This document shows positions 28,401-36,956 of a stretch of 64,000 nt of DNA, one piece after another; the first letter of the stretch is position 1; each line of letters starts with the position of its first letter. The position numbers and the translations under genes were made by a program. Source of the stretch: Alistipes finegoldii DSM 17242 (GTDB taxonomy: Bacteria; Bacteroidota; Bacteroidia; Bacteroidales; Rikenellaceae); NCBI RefSeq assembly GCF_000265365.1, contig NC_018011.1, positions 682,001-746,000 on the forward strand, read 5' to 3'. The notes under the pieces are model-generated. The model worked only from the letters and a program-made list of their open reading frames with translations, was not told where the DNA came from and ran no database searches.

Positions 28401-28491
28401 AGCTGTATCCGATAAAGCCGAATAGCAGGATGATGATCGTCAGTACCGTGGACAATACGGGACGCCGGATGCTGAGTTCGGAAATATTCAT
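25450..28491 (-). CDS. RND multidrug efflux permease, HAE1/AcrB family
   Basis: A 1013-residue inner-membrane proton antiporter of the hydrophobe/amphiphile efflux-1 family. It starts with SELSIRRPVLSTVLTIIILLFGFIGY (TM1), has the two large periplasmic loops, and carries the proton-relay aspartate pair in TM4 (SVGLVVDDAIVMTENIY, about residues 395-412). The C-terminal half has ILMTSASTILGLLPL and ends after TM12. Length and motifs indicate an intact pump. It is co-transcribed with the adaptor upstream (12-nt gap) and TolC downstream (4-nt overlap). The substrate is not predictable. Confidence 0.96.
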   Translation of the reverse strand: MNISELSIRRPVLSTVLTIIILLFGFIGYSYLGVREFPSVDNPIISVTCSYPGANADVIENQITEPLEQNINGIPGIRSMSSVSSQGQSRITVEFELSVDLETAANDVRDKVSRAQRYLPRDCDPPTVTKADADATPILMVTIQSDKRSLLELSEIADLTVKEQLQTISDVSGVQIWGEKRYSMRLWLDPAKMAGYGITPADVKSALDRENVELPSGSIEGNTTELTIRTLGLMHTSQEFNDLVVREDADRIIRLSDVGRAELGPQDTRSYMKMNGIPMVGIVVVPQPGANHIEIADEVYRRMESMKKDLPEDVVTDYGFDNTRFIRASIDEVKQTVYEAFLLVIIIIFLFLRNWRVTLIPCIVIPVSLIGTFFLMYVAGFSINVLSMLAVVLSVGLVVDDAIVMTENIYIRIERGMSPKEAGIEGAKEIFFAVISTSITLIAVFFPIVFMEGMTGRLFREFSLVISGAVVISTFAALTITPMLATKLLVRQEKQSWFYNKTEPFFVWLNNFYSRTLAGFLRRRWIALPLVALMIGLIGWLWGSIPAEMAPLEDRSQITINTRGSEGATYEYLRDYTEGINRLVDSLVPEARAVTARVSSGRGNVQIALKDIATRERTQMEIAEEVSAAVRTRTKARAFVQQQSTFGGRRGSMPVQYVLQATNIERLQEVLPEFMRKVYESPVFQMADVDLKFSKPEARIAINRDKANLLGVSTRNIAQTLQYGLSGQRLGYFYMNGKQYEILAEINRQQRNKPADLKSIYVRSDKGEMIQLDNLITLEENVAPPQLYHYNRFLSATVSAGLAKGKTIGQGLDEMDRIAEQTLGDDFRTALAGDSKEFRESSSSLIFAFLLAIVLIYLILAAQFESFKDPLVIMLTVPLAIAGALVFMAANGQTMNIFSQIGIIMLIGLVAKNGILIVEFANQKQDAGLNKREAIEQASLQRLRPILMTSASTILGLLPLTMASGEGAQGRIAMGVAVVGGMVVSTLLTLYIVPAIYSYVSTDRIRKTKKNAK

Positions 28492-28503
28492 ACGGCGGCG
28501 GGA

Positions 28504-29586
28504 TTATTCGACGACGTCGAGTTTGACGGGCAGATCGGTCCGCAGCTGCAGCGTGCCGGAGGTAATCAGCGTGTCGCCCACGTTCAGCCCCTCGATAATC
28601 TGAATGCTGGACTCGGTCCGCAGGCCGGTCTTCACCTCGACGGCCTGCGCCTTTCCGCCTTTGTAGAGATATACCTTGTCCACGCCCATCTCCGGCACGA
28701 TGGCTTCGGTCGGCACGGCTATGGCGTCGGGAATGTCGTGCAGGCGGATTTTAACGGTCACGAAACGTCCCGGCAGCAGCGTTCCCCGCGTATTGGGATA
28801 GAGCGCCCGCACGGCCAGCGTGCGCGTGGCGATATCCACCTTCGATTCCTGCGCGTAGACCTCCGCCCGGAAGGTCTCGTTCCGGCCTTCGACCGTAAAC
28901 GAAAGCGGCGTTCCCGGCCTGATCTGGCTGGCATAACGCTCCGGCACGAAGAGGTCGATCTTGAGCGGCGAAATCTTCGTCAGCTTGGCCACCACCACGC
29001 TGGGCGAGGCGTAGGCGCCCTCGCTGACGTTTCGCAGACCGATAATTCCGTCGAACGGCGCACGCAGCTCCGTCAGCGCGATATTGGCCTTGACGATGTC
29101 GATATCGGCGTTGAGCATCGCCAGCTCCGTACTGGCCTGCTCATAGGCCTCCTGACTGACGGCGTCCTTTTCGAGCAGCGCGCTCTGGCGGTAAACCCGG
29201 TCCTCGGCCAGCTTGAGCTGCGCTTCGTAGCGCGACAGCTGCGCCAGCAGCGGTTTGTCGTTGACCTTGGCCAGCAGTTCGCCCTTGCGGACGATCGACC
29301 CTTCCTTGAAATTGATCTCGACGATCTTGCCTGAAGTCTCGAACGAGAGGTCCACCTCTTCGTCCGGCAGCAGGTTGCCGACCATCGTAATGCCGTCGGC
29401 GAGGGACTGCGGACGCACGACGAGTCCGTTCACGTTCAGGACGCTCTTCTTCCGGGGCGCGCTCACCGCGGCCGGATCGGCGTCCGAAGCGGAGGAGCCG
29501 GGGCCGAAGTGTCTGTAAACGCCCAGCACGGCACAAAATACGACGAGGATAACGGCCGTAACGATCCATTTCTTTCTTTTATTCAT
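28504..29586 (-). CDS. RND efflux periplasmic adaptor (MFP)
   Basis: A 360-residue membrane-fusion protein with an N-terminal membrane anchor (about 9-24). The split lipoyl/barrel-sandwich domain is visible in VDLSFETSGKIVEINFKEGSIVRKGELLAKVND and in FDGIIGLRNVSEGAYASPS, separated by a short alpha-hairpin (about 110-160), then the beta-barrel and membrane-proximal domains. It is first in the adaptor-RND-TolC operon. A -7-like box lies 34 nt upstream of the ATG. Confidence 0.95.
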   Translation of the reverse strand: MNKRKKWIVTAVILVVFCAVLGVYRHFGPGSSASDADPAAVSAPRKKSVLNVNGLVVRPQSLADGITMVGNLLPDEEVDLSFETSGKIVEINFKEGSIVRKGELLAKVNDKPLLAQLSRYEAQLKLAEDRVYRQSALLEKDAVSQEAYEQASTELAMLNADIDIVKANIALTELRAPFDGIIGLRNVSEGAYASPSVVVAKLTKISPLKIDLFVPERYASQIRPGTPLSFTVEGRNETFRAEVYAQESKVDIATRTLAVRALYPNTRGTLLPGRFVTVKIRLHDIPDAIAVPTEAIVPEMGVDKVYLYKGGKAQAVEVKTGLRTESSIQIIEGLNVGDTLITSGTLQLRTDLPVKLDVVE

Positions 29587-29619
29587 TGCAGCAAGTAAGG
29601 TTTGATTTCGGAGTCAGGG

Positions 29620-29627
29620 CAAAGATA
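29620..29627 (-). promoter_or_regulatory. -7 promoter element of the efflux operon
   Basis: Minus-strand TATCTTTG matches TAnnTTTG. A convincing -33 box was not found. Confidence 0.45.
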
Positions 29628-30123
29628 CGAAAAAAGCGCATGCAACTGCTATTCCCGACCGGCCCGATTGCGCTCCCTGCGGATAAAATCCGCAGCTTCC
29701 GGCCATCCGGCAGACATCGCAGAGGGCCAAACGGCAAAAATCGGGGGTGAAACGCCGCCGGCATTCCGCAAAACCGGGCATGCGCGCAGCCGGAAGCCGT
29801 ACCATTCCGGTGCGAAAAATCACGACGCTCCGGACGCCCGAAATAGGAAATACGCACCGCACCGCCGCCCTGCGGCAGCCGAAAGGCACAGAATTTGAAC
29901 GACGAACCGCAAACAGAACACCGTGCCGCAAAGTTTTGCAAGAATCGAATCATTTCATTAGAAGCCAAGACTTTCCGGACACGGACGTCGGTCCCGGAAA
30001 ACATCCGATATTAAAAATTTAACGTATCGCAATCCCGTTTCCTGAAAAATTTATGTACTTTAGCCCCTGTTTGCAATTTACACACCCGGATAACACCCGG
30101 ATTTTCGACCACACGACGAAAGA
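29628..30123. other. Divergent intergenic region, no gene seen
   Basis: About 500 bp between the efflux operon and the locus B sigma gene. It is GC-rich in the middle and AT-rich next to 30124. Open frames here have no start context or recognisable protein features. I see no tRNA, repeat or strong terminator. Confidence 0.6.
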
Positions 30124-30678
30124 ATGGACAAGCAACCGGACGAATTGATCTTGCAGAGCCTCCGGCAGGGCAGTTACGATGCATTCGATGCGTTGTACAT
30201 GCGTTACGCCCCGCATGTGGAGGCGTTTGCCTTCTGCATGCTGAAAAACCGGAGCGAAGCCGAGGATCTGGCGCACGATATCTTTCTGAAAATCTGGGAA
30301 ACCCGCGAGTCGATCGGCCGCATCAAATCGTTCCGCAGCTATCTGTTCCGGATGACCAAGAACGCCGTTTTCGACATCTTCGAACACAAGAGCGTGCAAA
30401 CCCGTTACGAACAGCGGCTCCTGCACGTCGAGGACCTTCTGACGGACGACATTTCGACGAAGGTCGCCACCGAGGACCTGCTGATGATTATCGACATGGC
30501 CGTGGAGCAGATGCCTGAGCAGCGGCAGCGGGTCTTCCGCCTGAGCCGCTACGAAGGGCTTTCCCATCAGCAAATCGCACAAAAACTGGGCGTAACCCCC
30601 AAAACCGTCGAGTATCACATCCGCACGGCGCTCGCCGAACTGAAAAAAATCATCGGCGTCATCGCCTTCTTCTTCTGA
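30124..30678 (+). CDS. ECF RNA polymerase sigma factor (locus B)
   Basis: A 184-residue sigma-70 family ECF factor, paralogous to the one at 7101. Region 2 reads FDALYMRYAPHVEAFAFCML...AEDLAHDIFLKIWETR; region 4 is LSHQQIAQKLGVTPKTVEYHI. It is followed by FecR, an STN-containing SusC and SusD, so it should control locus B in response to SusC ligand binding. The two sigma factors share the linker motif FRSYLFRMTKNAVFDIF (here) / LRSYLYTMARNAVFDIF (locus A), and their region 4 recognition helices differ, so the regulons may be distinct. Confidence 0.95.
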   Translation: MDKQPDELILQSLRQGSYDAFDALYMRYAPHVEAFAFCMLKNRSEAEDLAHDIFLKIWETRESIGRIKSFRSYLFRMTKNAVFDIFEHKSVQTRYEQRLLHVEDLLTDDISTKVATEDLLMIIDMAVEQMPEQRQRVFRLSRYEGLSHQQIAQKLGVTPKTVEYHIRTALAELKKIIGVIAFFF

Positions 30679-30819
30679 TTCTTCCGCCTCACGCCTCCCG
30701 GCAGACAAAGACGACACGAAAATTGTTGTCTTTTTTTATTTGCAAAAAAATTCAGATCCCGACTAGGGACGCCCCTCTTTTTCCCGTCATACTATTACAA
30801 ACGCACAGAAAGAACGGAC

Positions 30820-31803
30820 ATGATAAAAAAGATAATACACACGTTCCTGCACAATCCGATGCCGGAACAGGTACAGCAGCAGTTTCGGACATGGTGCCTG
30901 AACAAGGAGCGCGCGGGCGAAAAGACCGACGCCTTATGGAAGGAATGGGAGCGGCTCGACCCGGCGTCCGTCCTTCCGGCGGACGAAAAGGCCTACCGCC
31001 GCAAGCTCGACCGGCTGCACCGCGAAATGACGCCTCCGGCCGCCCCGAAACGGGGGCTGTTCAGCATCACCCGCCGCACGGCCGCCGCTGCGGCCGCAAT
31101 CGTCCTGCTGGCGATGTCCGTCGAATTCTTCGTCGTGAAACGTCTCTCGGCCGACACCACGACATGGCTGGTGACCGCCGAAAACAGCAAAGGCCGCTTC
31201 ACGCTGCCCGACGGCTCGGTGGTATGGCTCAACGCCGACTCCCGGCTGGCCTACTCCGACCGCTTCACGGCTTCGGGCAGCCGCGCGGTCCGGCTCGAAG
31301 GCGAAGCCTTCTTCGACGTGAAACGCGACACGCTGCGCCCCTTCGAGGTGGAGATGGGCAAACTCCGGGTCAAGGTTCTCGGCACGCGCTTCACGGCCAG
31401 CCATATGCCGGCGTTCAACACGGAGGAGGTGACGCTCCTTTCGGGCAAAGTCGAGGTGTCGGGCTACCGCGCCGACCAGTCGGTCGTCCTCACCCCGGAC
31501 CAGAGCTGCTCCTACGACGCCGGTTCGGGCGCGGTCGCCGTGCGCAACGTCGCGGCCAGCAACTATTGCAGCTGGACGGGCAACTCGATCATCTTCGACA
31601 ACATGACGCTGGCCGACATCGCCGTCAATCTGGAGCACTGGTACAACATCCGCTTCCGGATCGACGAACGCATCGACACCTCCATACGCATTTCGTTCAC
31701 CCTGCGGCCCGAAACCCTCGAAGAGACGCTCAAGATCATCGAAACGCTGACGCACCTCCGCTGCCGCCAGATAGACAAACACTACGTAATAATACACAAA
31801 TAA
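30820..31803 (+). CDS. FecR-family anti-sigma factor (locus B)
   Basis: A 327-residue inner-membrane anti-sigma regulator. The cytoplasmic part is about 1-85, TM about 86-104 (AAAAAAIVLLAMSVEFFVV), followed by the FecR domain KGRFTLPDGSVVWLNADSRLAYSD...LEGEAFFDVKRD and the C-terminal receptor-contact segment FDNMTLADIAVNLEHWYNI. It is about the same length as, and clearly homologous to, the locus A FecR, so loci A and B share a duplicated regulatory head. Confidence 0.95.
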   Translation: MIKKIIHTFLHNPMPEQVQQQFRTWCLNKERAGEKTDALWKEWERLDPASVLPADEKAYRRKLDRLHREMTPPAAPKRGLFSITRRTAAAAAAIVLLAMSVEFFVVKRLSADTTTWLVTAENSKGRFTLPDGSVVWLNADSRLAYSDRFTASGSRAVRLEGEAFFDVKRDTLRPFEVEMGKLRVKVLGTRFTASHMPAFNTEEVTLLSGKVEVSGYRADQSVVLTPDQSCSYDAGSGAVAVRNVAASNYCSWTGNSIIFDNMTLADIAVNLEHWYNIRFRIDERIDTSIRISFTLRPETLEETLKIIETLTHLRCRQIDKHYVIIHK

Positions 31804-31909
31804 CCAAGAAAACCGACCATGGAACGCAACACATGAACGCCGGGAGACCTCCCCGGATCTTCTTTCAAAGAAACTCAAGAAACTATCAATCAAAACTTAA
31901 AACTCAGTC

Positions 31910-34900
31910 ATGAAAAAAGATGAACGCCTGAATTTTTCCGACCGGACACCCTCCGTGCGGAGACTTGTCGTGTCGCTTGTCCTGATGCTGCTGGCCGCCC
32001 TGCCGGCAGCGGCGCAGAACAAGAAAATCACCGTCGATCTGGACAACGTCCCGGTCCGGGAATTTATCAAAACCGTGGAATCGCAGAGCGGTTATACATT
32101 CGCGTATAACAACTCCGAAATCGACCTCACGCGCCGCGTGAGCGTCAAGGCGGCCGACGAAAACGTCGTAGACGTCGTCATCCGCGCGCTCAGCGCCCAG
32201 AACCTGACCGCCCGCATGGAGGGCAGCCGCATCGTCGTCAGCCGCAAACCGGCCGCCGCACGCGTACAGACGGCGCAACCCGTAAGGGGGGGGGTAGTGA
32301 CCGGAACGGTCAAAACGATTTCGGGCGAGCCCGTCATCGGCGCCAGCGTAATCGTCTTGGAGACCAACCGGGGCAACGTCACCGGTCTTGAGGGCGACTT
32401 CTCGGTCGAGGCCACGCCGGGCCAGACGCTCTCCGTCTCCTTCCTCGGCTACAACACGCAGCAGATAAAGGTCGGCAGCCAGACGTCGTTCGACATCACG
32501 CTGACCGAGGACAGCAAGCAGATCTCCGAAGTGCTGGTCGTCGGCTACACTCCGATGCGCAAGAGCGACTTTACGGGATCGATCGCCAGCGTCAAAGCCA
32601 GCGAACTCTCCGCCACCACGCCCACCGTGGGCCAGTCGTTAGTCGGTAAGGTCGCCGGCGTCGAAGTCCACCAGACCAGCGGTGCGCCGGGCGACGGCGT
32701 AACCATCCGTGTGCGCGGCGTCAATTCGCTCTCGGCGAGCAGCGCGCCCCTTTACGTCATCGACGGCTATCCCGCTTCGGAGGACGTATTCATCAACCCC
32801 AACGACATCGAAAGCATCGACATCCTGAAGGACGCCGCTTCGGCCGCCATCTACGGTTCGCGCGGTGCGTCGGGCGTCGTGCTCATCACCACCAAGCGCG
32901 GCAAGGACGGCGAAGCCGCCAAAGTCAGCTACGACTTCTCGTACGGCATCCAGCAGCTCGACCACAAGGTGGACCTGCTGAACTCGACGCAGTTCCGCGA
33001 CCTGCTGATCGACGCCCGCAACAACTCCTACCGCCTGCGCGCCACGGCCGCCGGCGTGTCGTGGAGTCCCTACGACGACAACACGATCCGCGCCGCCAAA
33101 GGCTTCTCGCTGGCCGAAGTGGGCATCCACCCGATGTTCTACGACTTCACGACCCGCACCCCCGTAACGCCGCAGTACGACACCGACTGGCAGGACGAAC
33201 TCTTCTCCAACGCCGGCATCATGCGCCACAACGTATCGGTCATCGGCGGCACGAAGGCCATCAAGTACATGGCCAGCGTCGGTTACATGGATCAGGACGG
33301 TATCATCGCACCGTCGAACCACAACCGCATCAACGCCCGCATCAACCTCGACGCCCAGATCACCAAGCGCCTGACGGCGAGCATCAGCTACTCGATGTAC
33401 GACGCCAAGAACACCGTCGTACAGGCCGAGGGCCGCATGATCAACGACGGCGTGATCCAGAGCGCGCTGATGTACCTGCCCAACCTGCCGGCCTACGAGG
33501 AAAACGGCGATTACGCCCGCAGCGCCATGATCCGCATGAAGACGGACTGGGGCATGAACTTCCCCGAAAACCCGCTGGCGATCGCCAACGAGCTGGACAT
33601 CAACGAGAAGATGTCGCGCCACAACCTCAATCTCAATCTGGTTTACGAGTTTCTCCCCGACCTCAAGCTCTCGGCCCGGCTCGGCCAGCAGTGGTACAAC
33701 TACCGCTATTTCTATTACCGCCCGATGAGCATCGGCCGCGATGCCGCCCCCGCCTACAGCGAGGAGCTGCGCTCGTCGAACATCGCCCGCACGACCTCGA
33801 CCTACGACGTGGACCGTCTGGGCGAGTTCACGCTCAGCTATAAGAAGAAGATCGGCCGCCACCACATCGACGCGCTGGCCGGCTACACCCTCCAGAAGAA
33901 GACCTACGACCGTCTGGGCGTCGAAGCCACGGGCTTCGCCGACGACCGCATCCACGAGGTTACGGGCCACGGCTCGAACGCCTCGGACATTTCGCTCTAC
34001 AGCACCCGCAAGGCCGCATGGGCCATGATGTCGTTCCTGACCCGCGTCAACTACTCGTTCGACGACCGCTACACGCTGACCGGCTCGTTCCGCGCCGACG
34101 GTTCCTCGCGTTTCGGCATCGACAGCCGCTGGGGTTACTTCCCCTCGGTATCGGCCGGCTGGACGCTCTCGAACGAACCCTTCCTCAAGGATGCGCTCAA
34201 GGACGTGGCTTCGATCCGTCTGCGCGCCAGCTGGGGTAAGAGCGGCAACAACGACATCGGCAACTACGCCAGCCTCGCCGGCATCTCGTCGGGCAGCTAC
34301 GCCTTCGGCCAGACTCCCGTATCGACGACTTACGAAGGCTCCTTCACCGACGCCGCGCTGGGCTGGGAAACCACCCGCCAGACTAACGTCGGTATAGATC
34401 TGGGCTTCTTCAACGGCCGCCTGAACGTGATCGGCAACTGGTACAACTCCATTTCGACGGACATCCTCTACAAATACCCGATCTCCTCGATCTCAGGCGC
34501 GACCTCGACGACGACCAACATGAGCGGCGCCAAGATCCGCAACCGCGGTTTCGACGTCCAGCTCGACGCACGCCTCTTGACAGGCAAGGTAAACTGGAAC
34601 TTCAGCACCAACATTTCGGTCAACCGCAACAAGGTCGTCAGCATGGGCGGTCTGGACGACATCATCTCCACCACCGAACGCTCCGTAGGCTCCCACATCA
34701 CCAAAGAGGGCAAGCCCATCGGCTCGTTCTACGGCTATCAGGCCGTAGGCATCATGTCGAAGGCCGACTATGCCAACGCCCTGCTCGACCGCGACGTCTA
34801 CATCAAGAACGGCAACAAATTCCCTGAAGGCTACCAGCTCAAGGGTCCGGCCGTGGCTTCGTACGCCCTCGACAACCTCTCCTACGGCAATGCCATCTGG

Positions 34901-35470
34901 AAGGACGCCAACGGCGACGGCGTCATCACCACCGACGACAAGACGATCATCGGCGACGCCTACCCCGACTTCACGGGCGGCTTCTCGACCAGCCTGTCGT
35001 GGAACGGACTCGATTTCAGCGCCAGCTTCGCCTATTCGTACGGCGGCGAGGTCATCAACTTCCAAGACTACTACCTCTACAACATGGAGGGATCGGGCAA
35101 CCAGTATTCGATCGTCGCCGACCGCTACATCTCGGACGCACAGCCGGGCCGCAACAACGTGCCCATCGCGTCGCGCATCTCGACGACCAACACCTCGCTC
35201 AAACTCTCTTCGTATTACGTGGAGGACGCTTCGTTCTTCCGCTGCGCGAACATCACGCTCGGCTACACGCTGCCCAAACGCTGGACCAGCAAGCTGCACA
35301 TCACCTCGTGCCGCGTCTACGTCAGCGGCGACAACCTCTTCACCATTACCCCCTACCGCGGTTACAACCCTGAGGTGTCGTATAAAAGCAGCAACATGAT
35401 GCCGGGCTTCGACTGGGGATGCTACCCCCTCTCGCGCATCTATTCGGTCGGTTTAAACTTAACTTTCTAA
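31910..35470 (+). CDS. SusC/RagA-family TonB-dependent transporter with STN domain (locus B)
   Basis: A 1186-residue outer-membrane receptor: signal peptide to about residue 36 (ALPAAAQ), STN domain about 38-95, carboxypeptidase-D-like domain about 128-205 (VTGTVKTISGEPVIGASV), TonB-box region SEVLVVGYT near 210, plug with VDGY-type turn (LYVIDGYPAS), and a barrel ending SRIYSVGLNLTF. It pairs with the SusD gene 13 bp downstream. Codons 126-129, between the STN and carboxypeptidase-like domains, are a run of nine G; G8 gives an immediate TAG and G10 a stop about 35 codons on. The role is ligand capture and import plus signalling through FecR. Confidence 0.96.
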   Translation: MKKDERLNFSDRTPSVRRLVVSLVLMLLAALPAAAQNKKITVDLDNVPVREFIKTVESQSGYTFAYNNSEIDLTRRVSVKAADENVVDVVIRALSAQNLTARMEGSRIVVSRKPAAARVQTAQPVRGGVVTGTVKTISGEPVIGASVIVLETNRGNVTGLEGDFSVEATPGQTLSVSFLGYNTQQIKVGSQTSFDITLTEDSKQISEVLVVGYTPMRKSDFTGSIASVKASELSATTPTVGQSLVGKVAGVEVHQTSGAPGDGVTIRVRGVNSLSASSAPLYVIDGYPASEDVFINPNDIESIDILKDAASAAIYGSRGASGVVLITTKRGKDGEAAKVSYDFSYGIQQLDHKVDLLNSTQFRDLLIDARNNSYRLRATAAGVSWSPYDDNTIRAAKGFSLAEVGIHPMFYDFTTRTPVTPQYDTDWQDELFSNAGIMRHNVSVIGGTKAIKYMASVGYMDQDGIIAPSNHNRINARINLDAQITKRLTASISYSMYDAKNTVVQAEGRMINDGVIQSALMYLPNLPAYEENGDYARSAMIRMKTDWGMNFPENPLAIANELDINEKMSRHNLNLNLVYEFLPDLKLSARLGQQWYNYRYFYYRPMSIGRDAAPAYSEELRSSNIARTTSTYDVDRLGEFTLSYKKKIGRHHIDALAGYTLQKKTYDRLGVEATGFADDRIHEVTGHGSNASDISLYSTRKAAWAMMSFLTRVNYSFDDRYTLTGSFRADGSSRFGIDSRWGYFPSVSAGWTLSNEPFLKDALKDVASIRLRASWGKSGNNDIGNYASLAGISSGSYAFGQTPVSTTYEGSFTDAALGWETTRQTNVGIDLGFFNGRLNVIGNWYNSISTDILYKYPISSISGATSTTTNMSGAKIRNRGFDVQLDARLLTGKVNWNFSTNISVNRNKVVSMGGLDDIISTTERSVGSHITKEGKPIGSFYGYQAVGIMSKADYANALLDRDVYIKNGNKFPEGYQLKGPAVASYALDNLSYGNAIWKDANGDGVITTDDKTIIGDAYPDFTGGFSTSLSWNGLDFSASFAYSYGGEVINFQDYYLYNMEGSGNQYSIVADRYISDAQPGRNNVPIASRISTTNTSLKLSSYYVEDASFFRCANITLGYTLPKRWTSKLHITSCRVYVSGDNLFTITPYRGYNPEVSYKSSNMMPGFDWGCYPLSRIYSVGLNLTF
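32286..32294 (+). repeat. G9 homopolymer tract in susC (locus B)
   Basis: Nine G encode Arg(end)-Gly-Gly-Val(start) in the linker after the STN domain. Losing one G reads AGG GGG GGG TAG. Confidence 0.95.
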
Positions 35471-35483
35471 ATCTTGTACGAAT

Positions 35484-36944
35484 ATGAAGATCAAACATAT
35501 GTTCATCCTGCTCGCCGCCTCGGTCTCGACGGCGTCCTGCGGATTCCTCGACGAATACGACCCCAACGCCACGACGGTCGGCAACTTCTACAAGTCCGAA
35601 GCCGACATCGTCACCTCGCTCAACGGCGTCTATGCGTCGCTCACGCAGAGCTACTACTACACGAACAACCACTACTTCACCGACGTCCGCTCGCATGACA
35701 CGGCCGTGACGGACAGCGGCGCCAACAGCGGCATTCCCTACCAATTCTACAACTATACGCTTACCGAGGAGAACTCCTACGTATACAACCGCTACACGCA
35801 GCTCTTCAAGACCATTTCGCGGGCCAACACGCTGCTCGCGCATCTGGACGACGTGAGCTATTCCAACGGCGACGCGCGCAACACCTACGAAGCCGAAATC
35901 CGCTTCCTGCGCGCGCTGACCTATTTCCATCTGGTGACCGAGTGGGGCGACGTGCCCCTGATCCTGACCGAACTCAAGACCAAGGACGAGGTGCAGGCCA
36001 ACAACTACCGCCGTCCGAAGAGCGAGGTCTACAAGGCGGTCTTCGCCGACCTCGACTACGTACTCGGCAGCCCGCTGGCCGACATGCAGCCCGCATCGGA
36101 GTGCGGCCGTGCAAGCAAGGCTGCCGCATGGACGCTCTACGGCAAGGCCAAACTGCAATACGCCTGCGACGAGGATTTCGCCTCCGAGAAGTCGGCGTCG
36201 CTCACTTCGGCCATCGAAAAGCTCACCGCCGCATGGAACCTGCGGTCGTTCGGCGAACTGTCCGACATCCCCTACAACGCGATCTGGGACCTCTCCACGC
36301 AGAAGTCCTGCGCCGAGAACATTTTCCAGATCAACTACATCCAGAACAACGCCGACCTCGGCTCCACTTGGAACTACCTCTTCGGTCCCAGCAAAACCGG
36401 CATCACCTCGAACAAGGTGGGCCTGATGCAAAACATGACCACCAAAAGCGTCTACGACGCCTTCGCCAAGGAGGACGTGCGCAAGAACTACCTGCGCGAG
36501 ACGACCGTTGCGGGCGTGACCTACTACCACACCATGAAGTACGCCGATCTGGAGTGCGGTGCGAACGGCTACGGCGGCAACAACTGGATCGTCATGCGTT
36601 ACGCCGACGTGGCGCTGATGCTGGCCGAAGCCTACTACTGGCAGGGCACGGAGCCGACGGCCAAGAGTTTCCTGAACATGGTCCGCAAACGCGCCGGACT
36701 GGGCGACTGGTCGGGCACCGACCTGCGTCAGGGCATCTACGACGAGCGCCGCAACGAGTTCATCCAAGAGGGACTCCGCTGGCAGGACCTGCTGCGCATG
36801 TACTCCAAGCAGGAGATGATCGAACATTTCAACGCGATCAACCCCAACTTCGGGCTGAAGGACCTGCTGCTTCCGATCCCCTACAACGAACGCATCCTCA
36901 ACACCGAGGGACTTTACCAGAATCCGGGCTACGGCGTAAAATAA
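35484..36944 (+). CDS. SusD/RagB-family surface lipoprotein (locus B)
   Basis: A 486-residue lipoprotein (lipobox VSTASC, Cys13) with the SusD N-terminus (FLDEYDPNATTVGNFYKSEADIVTSLNGVYASL), the core AEIRFLRALTYFHLVTEWGDVPL near residues 130-155, and the C-terminal block YADVALMLAEAYYWQG...RKRAGL...IYDERRNEFIQEGLRWQDLLRM. It binds substrate over the SusC pore. It is co-directional and closely spaced with susC and with the PKD/GDPD gene 12 bp downstream. Confidence 0.96.
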   Translation: MKIKHMFILLAASVSTASCGFLDEYDPNATTVGNFYKSEADIVTSLNGVYASLTQSYYYTNNHYFTDVRSHDTAVTDSGANSGIPYQFYNYTLTEENSYVYNRYTQLFKTISRANTLLAHLDDVSYSNGDARNTYEAEIRFLRALTYFHLVTEWGDVPLILTELKTKDEVQANNYRRPKSEVYKAVFADLDYVLGSPLADMQPASECGRASKAAAWTLYGKAKLQYACDEDFASEKSASLTSAIEKLTAAWNLRSFGELSDIPYNAIWDLSTQKSCAENIFQINYIQNNADLGSTWNYLFGPSKTGITSNKVGLMQNMTTKSVYDAFAKEDVRKNYLRETTVAGVTYYHTMKYADLECGANGYGGNNWIVMRYADVALMLAEAYYWQGTEPTAKSFLNMVRKRAGLGDWSGTDLRQGIYDERRNEFIQEGLRWQDLLRMYSKQEMIEHFNAINPNFGLKDLLLPIPYNERILNTEGLYQNPGYGVK

Positions 36945-36956
36945 ACCGACGACGTC

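Noticed and set aside
29587..30123. Genes in the divergent region before the locus B sigma factor
   Set aside because: Short frames on both strands lack start context and protein-like composition.
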